Shown in pieces: positions 1-4,202 of a stretch of 6,637 bases of DNA. This stretch comes from Deltaproteobacteria bacterium (lineage in GTDB: Bacteria; Desulfobacterota; Binatia; UBA9968): contig JAHFAP010000181.1 in NCBI GenBank assembly GCA_023250495.1, forward strand, positions 1-6,637, given 5' to 3'. The number at the start of each line of letters is the position of its first letter. The stretch's first letter is position 1. The notes under the pieces are model-generated. The model ran no database searches. It worked only from the letters and a program-made list of their open reading frames with translations, and was not told where the DNA came from. The position numbers and the translations under genes are program-made.

Positions 1-1327
1 TGAGAGCGATCTGGACTTGAGTATCGGTTTGCCGCTCTACCAGATTATCGAAAACCAACATCTCGCCGAAGACCGACGCGGTCTCCGCGGTGGTGAGCGG
101 GGTATCGTAGTTCAAAAAGCTCTGCTTGCGGCTCAGCGAACCGTGTAGTCCGTGGCCCAGCTCGTGGGCCACCGTCATAACGTCTCTCAGGTTGTCGGTG
201 TAGTTGCAGAGGATATAAGGATGAAGTTGGGGAGACGGAGAGGCGCAGAAGGCGCCGCCCCGCTTCCCCTTTCGGATCTCCGCGTCGATCCAACGTTTAG
301 CGAAAAACTCTGCGGCGATGGCGCGAAAGAGCGGCGTGAAGGTCTCGAAGGCTTCCAGAACGACCTGCTGCGCCTGAGAAAACGCAAACGGGGGCAGCTC
401 TTCTCCCACCGGCGCGTACTGGTCATAGAGCGCGATGCGTGGCAGGCCGAGCAGCCGCGCCTTCAATTTGAAGTAATCGTGCGCGACACCATAGTTCGCC
501 TCCGTCACCTCCATCATTCGATCTACTGCAACGGCGTCGATCTCGTTGGCAAGGTGGCGCTCGATCATCGGGCTGGAGTAACGCCGAAGGCGATCCATCG
601 TAAGGTGATCCTGGATCAGCGTGTCATAGACGAAAGTCAGCACCTGGCCGTGCTGCGAAAGACCTTCAAAAAGCGTCTCCCAGCCCCTCTTTCTGAGCCC
701 GCGGTCGTGCCGATGGAGCAGCGCGAGCAGCTCGCTCAGTCCAAGCTCCTCTATTTTTCCCTCAAGCTCGAAGCGAAATGTGAGACCTGAGGTAATCTCG
801 GAAAAGAGGCGGCCAAAGGCGTTTCTTCCCGTGTTGTCCTTCTCGTTGACGATTTTTTCCTCAGGCTCGGAGAGGCGATGGGGACGATGACGGCGCAACT
901 GTCGGAGATAGTGACTGTAGTTCCTCAGTTCCGGATGGGCGATCAGCCGCTCTGCCACTGCGTCCTCAAGGGCGAGCCATTCGAGCTCGAAAAAGAGCAG
1001 GAGATTATTCACCTCTGTGACTCGCTGCTCCACACGCTGCTCAAGATCCTGATATTCGGGCTTCAGGCTATCGCCGGCGTAGAGCAGGCTCGCGTAGCTG
1101 CTGACCCGGCTCAGCGATTCCTCGATCTCCTCGAATTCCTGCAGGCCCGAGCGGAGGTGGTCAGGCGCCGGGCCTCCCGGAACGTGGATCGTGCCCCGCA
1201 GTCGCACGGCGAGCTTCCCCGCGTGAGCGCGGCACTCGTCGAGCGTCGCTTCGATCCGCGAGTCATCATGCGCGGAGAAGAGATCGCTCAGATCCCAGCG
1301 AACGCCTTCAGCGCTGTTGGCCGCCAT
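1..1327 (-). CDS. pepF: Oligoendopeptidase F, M3 family zinc peptidase (3' end missing)
   Basis: This gene encodes a zinc metallopeptidase that cleaves short peptides, normally in the cytoplasm. The ATG at 1325-1327 is preceded by AAAGGAG at a 5-nt spacing, and the frame stays open for 442 codons to the left edge. The protein opens with the WDLSDLF motif (about residues 11-17) typical of PepF/M3 oligoendopeptidases. A helical N-terminal half follows, then KRGGAFC (355-361), HPY (369-371) and the zinc motif HELGH (388-392; positions 152-166). H388 and H392 are zinc ligands, E389 is the catalytic base, and E415 in AETASVFGE is the expected third ligand. Family members are usually near 600 residues, so roughly the last 160 are off-window; I see no frameshift. 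It is divergent from the aldolase gene. I found no convincing sigma70 promoter for it. Family assignment is firm; physiological substrate is unknown. Confidence 0.95.
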   Translation of the reverse strand, partial: MAANSAEGVRWDLSDLFSAHDDSRIEATLDECRAHAGKLAVRLRGTIHVPGGPAPDHLRSGLQEFEEIEESLSRVSSYASLLYAGDSLKPEYQDLEQRVEQRVTEVNNLLLFFELEWLALEDAVAERLIAHPELRNYSHYLRQLRRHRPHRLSEPEEKIVNEKDNTGRNAFGRLFSEITSGLTFRFELEGKIEELGLSELLALLHRHDRGLRKRGWETLFEGLSQHGQVLTFVYDTLIQDHLTMDRLRRYSSPMIERHLANEIDAVAVDRMMEVTEANYGVAHDYFKLKARLLGLPRIALYDQYAPVGEELPPFAFSQAQQVVLEAFETFTPLFRAIAAEFFAKRWIDAEIRKGKRGGAFCASPSPQLHPYILCNYTDNLRDVMTVAHELGHGLHGSLSRKQSFLNYDTPLTTAETASVFGEMLVFDNLVERQTDTQVQIAL

Positions 1328-1332
1328 AGAGG

Positions 1333-1339
1333 CTCCTTT
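1333..1339 (-). promoter_or_regulatory. Shine-Dalgarno site of pepF
   Basis: On the minus strand this reads AAAGGAG, a near-perfect anti-16S match, with five bases between it and the ATG. It fixes the start of pepF at 1327. Confidence 0.85.
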
Positions 1340-1364
1340 CGAACGTTGATTCAAATAACCATTT

Positions 1365-1382
1365 CTTCTCCGGCCGGGCAAG
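1365..1382. repeat. 18-bp imperfect palindrome in the pepF/aldolase intergenic region
   Basis: The half-sites are CTTCTCCGG and CCGGGCAAG. The second reads CTTGCCCGG on the other strand, so 7 of 9 positions match around a CCGGCCGG core. A second short perfect palindrome, TTCGCGAA, lies at 1386-1393. Both sit upstream of both divergent genes, where an operator could be. No known regulator site is recognised, and the GC-rich core could arise by chance. Confidence 0.3.
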
Positions 1383-1396
1383 AGCTTCGCGAAAAG

Positions 1397-1466
1397 TTTC
1401 GAGTCGCGTGTTGCGTGTTCCGAGTCTCAAAGTGTATAACGCGAAACTGAAAACCCTAAACTCCCA
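1397..1466. repeat. Degenerate period-7 repeat tract with a strand switch
   Basis: Read in steps of seven from 1397, the first five units follow a T-Y-N-C-R-W-R pattern (for example TTTCGAG, TCGCGTG, TTGCGTG). After a switch near 1432-1438, four units from 1439 follow AC-N-S-N-M-A (for example ACGCGAA, ACTGAAA), which resemble the first set on the opposite strand. The whole is therefore two short arrays of a degenerate heptamer facing each other. It ends just before the Shine-Dalgarno site of the aldolase gene and contains that gene's candidate promoter. Function is unknown. Confidence 0.45.
1411..1440 (+). promoter_or_regulatory. Candidate sigma70-type promoter for the class II aldolase gene
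   Basis: A -35 element TTGCGT (1411-1416, 4 of 6 consensus) is followed after 18 bases by a -10 element TATAAC (1435-1440, 5 of 6). The predicted start near 1447 would leave a leader of about 37 nt containing the AAGGAG site. It lies inside the period-7 repeat tract, so part of the match may come from repeat composition. Confidence 0.45.
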
Positions 1467-1470
1467 GTCA

Positions 1471-1476
1471 AAGGAG
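1471..1476 (+). promoter_or_regulatory. Shine-Dalgarno site deciding the aldolase start
   Basis: AAGGAG lies 7 nt before the ATG at 1484 but only 1 nt before an in-frame ATG at 1478. The normal 5-9 nt spacing favours 1484, removing two residues from the longest possible frame. Confidence 0.85.
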
Positions 1477-1483
1477 AATGCCC

Positions 1484-2191
1484 ATGTCAGAAATAGACGA
1501 GCTGAAAAAGAAACTGGCGATGGCCTGCCGGATGCTGTTCCTCGCGGAGCTGGTCGATTACAGCGGCCACATCAGCGTGAGAATTCCCGGCACGGACCGC
1601 TTCCTGATCAACGGTCATCCGATAAGCCGAGCTGAGGTCACACCCGACGATATCGTGACCTTTGATCCGGAAGGCAAGCGAGTGGAAGGAAAATGGAATC
1701 TTCCCTCCGAGCTGCCGATGCATAGCCGCACCTACCGCGTCCGAGATGACGTCCAAAGCGTCGCTCACCTTCACAACCGCATGGTCGTGGTGCTGAGCAT
1801 GGCGGATCGACCGCTTATGCCAGCCTCCAATCCCGGCGCCTTGTTCGGTCCGGGTCCCATCCCTGTGTATCACGATCCCGCGCTGATCCATACCAACGAA
1901 CAGGGAGACGAAGTGGCTCGAACGCTGGGCGCCCGCGATGCCGCGATTCTGCGCGGTCACGGCTCTATCGTGGTGGGTCAATCCATCGAATGGACTTTTG
2001 CCGCCTGCGTTGACTTGGAGGAGAGTGCGGCACGGCTCTGTTTTGCTTCCACCTTGGGCCCTGTGCGTTTTTATACCGACGACGAGGTGAATCGAGTTAG
2101 CAAAGGGCGTAAAAAGCTGTCGGTCATCCAGAAGGTTTGGGACCATTATGTGGCCAAGGCCAGGCTGGCCGGGCTCATGGAGGGCGTCTGA
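1484..2191 (+). CDS. Class II aldolase/adducin-family metalloenzyme
   Basis: This 235-residue protein has the fold and active site of class II aldolases such as L-fuculose-1-phosphate aldolase and L-ribulose-5-phosphate 4-epimerase. Enzymes of this type use a divalent metal to stabilise an enediolate during C-C bond cleavage, epimerisation or, in some members, decarboxylation. Visible landmarks are SGHISVR (27-33, substrate-loop position), SELPMH (75-80) with candidate catalytic Glu76, HLH (95-97) supplying two metal-ligand histidines, and RGHG (158-161) with the third ligand His159. The length matches the family. The GH in place of the more common GN in the first loop recalls members acting on hydroxy-aromatic acids, but substrate cannot be told from this. 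Two in-frame stops (TGA TGA) end the gene. No pathway partner lies beside it, so it looks like a single-gene unit. Confidence 0.93.
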   Translation: MSEIDELKKKLAMACRMLFLAELVDYSGHISVRIPGTDRFLINGHPISRAEVTPDDIVTFDPEGKRVEGKWNLPSELPMHSRTYRVRDDVQSVAHLHNRMVVVLSMADRPLMPASNPGALFGPGPIPVYHDPALIHTNEQGDEVARTLGARDAAILRGHGSIVVGQSIEWTFAACVDLEESAARLCFASTLGPVRFYTDDEVNRVSKGRKKLSVIQKVWDHYVAKARLAGLMEGV

Positions 2192-2199
2192 TGACGTAA

Positions 2200-2225
2200 C
2201 TCTCCAGATTGGCAAGAGATTTTTT
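2200..2225 (+). terminator. Weak intrinsic terminator candidate after the aldolase gene
   Basis: CTCTCC (2200-2205) can pair with GG and AGAG (2211-2212 and 2215-2218) across a 5-nt loop, leaving a two-base CA bulge, and six T follow at 2220-2225. The position, 9 nt after the stop, and the T-run are right for a Rho-independent terminator. The stem is short and imperfect, so this is tentative. Confidence 0.35.
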
Positions 2226-2268
2226 ACGTGGGGTACCGGGATTTCCGACCCTCCGGCAAAAAATTTCT

Positions 2269-2297
2269 TTGAAATCGTCCGCGCTCTGTGATATAGA
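2269..2297 (+). promoter_or_regulatory. Candidate sigma70-type promoter for the 123-residue gene
   Basis: TTGAAA (2269-2274, 5 of 6 to the -35 consensus) and TATAGA (2292-2297, 4 of 6 to the -10 consensus) are 17 bases apart. The predicted start is near 2304, giving a leader of about 25 nt. A small dyad ATTTC-N3-GAAAT (2263-2275) overlaps the -35 element and could be a regulatory site or chance. Confidence 0.5.
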
Positions 2298-2316
2298 GGT
2301 TAATTCTTAGCAATCC

Positions 2317-2322
2317 AAAGGG
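2317..2322 (+). promoter_or_regulatory. Shine-Dalgarno site of the 123-residue gene
   Basis: AAAGGG lies 6 nt before the ATG at 2329, a good match at normal spacing, and supports this small frame as a translated gene. Confidence 0.65.
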
Positions 2323-2328
2323 TAGTCT

Positions 2329-2700
2329 ATGTACGACGATTTCTTAGCGCGAATTCTGGAGCCGGATACCTGCCTGCCTGCCCAATTCTGGGGGAATCGT
2401 GGCCTCTCTCGCCAACTCGAGGGCGAGAAGAGACTCATGATCGCCATCCTAAAGGATGCGGTAGAATGTCTGGAGAAGTACCGGGGAGCCAGAAATGGCT
2501 CAGGTAGAGAGCTCTACGAAAATGCCCTGGAGTGGATAGAGGATAAGGGCACGGAATGGCTTTTCTCCTTCGATAACATCTGCGGTCTGTTGGGATTCGA
2601 TCCCGACTACATGCGGGAGTTTTTATTGAAGCGGGAGCAGAGGCTGGCAAGGCCGTCGAGAGGAAAGCTCTATTCCTTTACTGCTTCAGCGGCAGACTAA
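2329..2700 (+). CDS. Small protein of unknown function with an HTH-like C-terminal segment
   Basis: I do not recognise a named family for this 123-residue protein. It is soluble-looking, with no signal peptide or membrane segment. A long amphipathic helix is likely at residues 31-53 (starts EGEKRLMIAI), a second at 59-72, and then WLFSFDNICGLLGFDPDY (77-94) runs into a basic helix at 95-106. The piece around 81-100, helix, Gly-Phe turn, helix, looks like a helix-turn-helix, which would fit DNA binding or regulation; this is inference from pattern alone. From memory, small uncharacterised proteins in environmental genomes carry a similar FSF-x-NIC-x2-LG-x-DP-x-Y segment, but I cannot verify that here. 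A promoter and Shine-Dalgarno site precede it. It runs tail-to-tail into the M48 gene with only 2 bp between stop codons. Confidence 0.8.
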   Translation: MYDDFLARILEPDTCLPAQFWGNRGLSRQLEGEKRLMIAILKDAVECLEKYRGARNGSGRELYENALEWIEDKGTEWLFSFDNICGLLGFDPDYMREFLLKREQRLARPSRGKLYSFTASAAD

Positions 2701-2702
2701 CG

Positions 2703-4097
2703 TCATCTCCCCCTTGCCTTTAATGCCTCGATCTCTTCCTTGATCACCTGACCTCTGGGAGAGGCAGGGCCCAAAATTTTTATCGCCCGCTCAAAGTCTG
2801 CCATAGCCTTTTCGTCCTCGTCCTGAAGAAGCATGGAACGGCCCAGATAGTAGTATCCATCTCCGAGGCGGTTCATCTTGCCGTAGACGGCGCCCAGGCG
2901 GTAGGGCGGCAAAGGGGCCAGCGGAGAGAGATTGCTGGCGCTGAGATAGGCATTCGCCGCATCCCTCAGATTGTTCTCCCGTTCAAGCAACTCTCCTAAG
3001 AAGAGGAAGTTCAAAGCCTCTCTCGGCGCAGCGCGCAAAGCGCGCTCAAAGGCCTCGTGGGCGAGCTGAAACTCGCCGATCTGTGAATAGAGCCTTCCCA
3101 TATCGCGATCAATCCCCGGCCTTCTCGGGTCGAGCGCCCTCGCCTTCTCGTAGTTCCCGCGCGCCGGAGCTGATTTTCCCTGAAACTGCTGCGCCACCGC
3201 GAGCAGATGCCTCGCCTCGGCGTTGTCGGGATATTGGCTGACAAGTTTCTCATATTCGCCGATCACCGAATCCTCATCGTGCCGCTCTAAGCGAAGGATC
3301 ACTTGCATTCTCTTGAGCGGGTCCGGTCCTTCAGACCTGGGCCGCTCTACGTTGAGAGAGCGGATGATCAACTCAACATTGGCGACCCGATCCTGAGTCA
3401 GCGGATGGGTCAGAAGGTAAGTAGGAACGTCGGCCGGGCTTAGAGCCCGTTGCTGGTCGAGCGCCTTGAGGAAGCTCAGGGCTGCCCTCGGATCGTATCC
3501 CGCCTGCGCCATGTATCTCACGCCGAGGGTATCCGCCTCCAGCTCCAGCTGGCGGCTGTATGAAAATTGTCGCGTCGCCGCCAACGCCTGGCCCAGAGCT
3601 CCGGCCGCCTGAGCTCCCGGTCCTCCGCCGGCAAGAATCATCCCGAGCAGCCCCAAGAGACTGATAGGGTCCGGGCCGGAAAGGCGAGCCATGTGGTGGT
3701 TCTTCGCATGAATGATTTCATGGCCCAACACGCCGGCAAGCTCACCTGTGCTCTTCGCCTGCTCCAGAAGACCTCTATACACATAGATGGACCCTCCCGG
3801 GACGGAGAAGGCGTTCAATTCCGATTCGTCCACAACGAAAAAACGGTAATCGAAAGATTGCGGTCCCATCACCGACAGAATTTGCCGCCCCACTTGGTCC
3901 ACATAGCTCTCAATCTCGGGGTTGCTCACCAGTTTGAGTTGCTTTTTGGCCTCGCGGCGAAATTGTCGGCTGATCCTCGCTTCTGGATCTTCCTGCACCG
4001 TCGGCGCCGAGCGCGCCAGCGGCGCCCTGGACGGAAAGTAGGAGCCGCAGCCAGCAAAGAGGAGGACGAACAGTAGATGGTGAAGTCTATGAAACAC
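2703..4097 (-). CDS. BepA-like M48 zinc metalloprotease lipoprotein with TPR repeats
   Basis: This 464-residue protein would be a periplasmic, membrane-anchored protease of the BepA (YfgC) type, a family that checks and helps assemble outer-membrane proteins. A GTG at 4095-4097 starts a short lipoprotein signal peptide (basic MFHRLHH, hydrophobic core, then LFAGC with Cys17 as lipidation site). Upstream sequence is also open but encodes no signal peptide, so this start is preferred. The M48 domain (about 40-245) has HEIIH (126-130: ligands His126 and His130, catalytic Glu127), Glu187 in ELEAD as third ligand, and THPLT with His231, matching the regulatory fourth-ligand histidine of BepA; the spacings (61 and 44) are close to those of E. 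coli BepA. About five TPR-like repeats follow from 273 to 443. The length is near BepA's 487. No pseudogene signs. It is divergent from the Lon-like gene. Confidence 0.93.
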   Translation of the reverse strand: MFHRLHHLLFVLLFAGCGSYFPSRAPLARSAPTVQEDPEARISRQFRREAKKQLKLVSNPEIESYVDQVGRQILSVMGPQSFDYRFFVVDESELNAFSVPGGSIYVYRGLLEQAKSTGELAGVLGHEIIHAKNHHMARLSGPDPISLLGLLGMILAGGGPGAQAAGALGQALAATRQFSYSRQLELEADTLGVRYMAQAGYDPRAALSFLKALDQQRALSPADVPTYLLTHPLTQDRVANVELIIRSLNVERPRSEGPDPLKRMQVILRLERHDEDSVIGEYEKLVSQYPDNAEARHLLAVAQQFQGKSAPARGNYEKARALDPRRPGIDRDMGRLYSQIGEFQLAHEAFERALRAAPREALNFLFLGELLERENNLRDAANAYLSASNLSPLAPLPPYRLGAVYGKMNRLGDGYYYLGRSMLLQDEDEKAMADFERAIKILGPASPRGQVIKEEIEALKARGR

Positions 4098-4103
4098 GCC
4101 TTG

Positions 4104-4132
4104 ATTATAGAGGGTGTCTGGTGGGCTAGCAA
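4104..4132 (-). promoter_or_regulatory. Strong candidate promoter giving a leaderless M48 mRNA
   Basis: On the minus strand, TTGCTA (4127-4132, 4 of 6 to the -35 consensus) is followed after 17 bases by a perfect TATAAT (4104-4109). Only six bases, CAAGGC, separate the -10 element from the GTG start codon at 4097, so the expected transcription start falls on the first base of GTG. There is no correctly spaced Shine-Dalgarno site, which agrees with leaderless translation. Confidence 0.65.
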
Positions 4133-4143
4133 TAGCAGAAAGG

Positions 4144-4172
4144 TTGACGTTGATGCGCGCAGGCCCTATGCT
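4144..4172 (+). promoter_or_regulatory. Candidate sigma70-type promoter for the Lon-like gene
   Basis: TTGACG (4144-4149, 5 of 6) is followed after 17 bases by TATGCT (4167-4172, 4 of 6). The predicted start near 4179 gives a leader of about 24 nt with a Shine-Dalgarno site. Its -35 element lies 11 bp from the -35 element of the divergent M48 promoter, so a factor bound between them could affect both genes. No heat-shock-type element or CIRCE repeat is visible. Confidence 0.55.
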
Positions 4173-4190
4173 CCTTGTGACCAACTCGGC

Positions 4191-4194
4191 GAGG
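4191..4194 (+). promoter_or_regulatory. Shine-Dalgarno site of the Lon-like gene
   Basis: GAGG is followed by an eight-base, A-rich spacer and the ATG at 4203. The spacing is acceptable, and no other in-frame ATG or GTG lies in the 105-bp intergenic gap, so this start is preferred. Confidence 0.65.
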
Positions 4195-4202
4195 AAAAAA
4201 AG

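Noticed and set aside
152..790. Long plus-strand open frame opposite pepF (212 codons)
   Set aside because: It lies antisense to the pepF region that encodes the zinc motif and neighbouring helices, has no Shine-Dalgarno site, and its translation is Arg/Leu/Val-rich with no recognisable domain. It is a shadow of GC-rich codon use.
1340..1410. Promoter for pepF (TTGCCC with an AT-rich block downstream on the minus strand)
   Set aside because: The best spaced -10 candidates match only 2-3 of 6 consensus bases, so no promoter is called.
878..1450. Plus-strand open frame opposite the pepF N-terminus (190 codons)
   Set aside because: It is antisense to a clearly coding segment, has no domain, and ends inside the heptamer repeat tract.
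1478..1483. Earlier ATG at 1478 for the aldolase gene
   Set aside because: It leaves only one base after the AAGGAG site, too close for initiation; the ATG at 1484 has a 7-nt spacing.
1487..2215. Minus-strand open frame opposite the aldolase gene (242 codons)
   Set aside because: The opposite strand carries all class II aldolase active-site motifs; this frame shows only composition-driven residues and no initiation signal.
2231..2256. GC-rich stretch with GGG and CCC blocks as a terminator
   Set aside because: The possible stem is only about three pairs around a long loop, and the following run is A, not T, on the plus strand.
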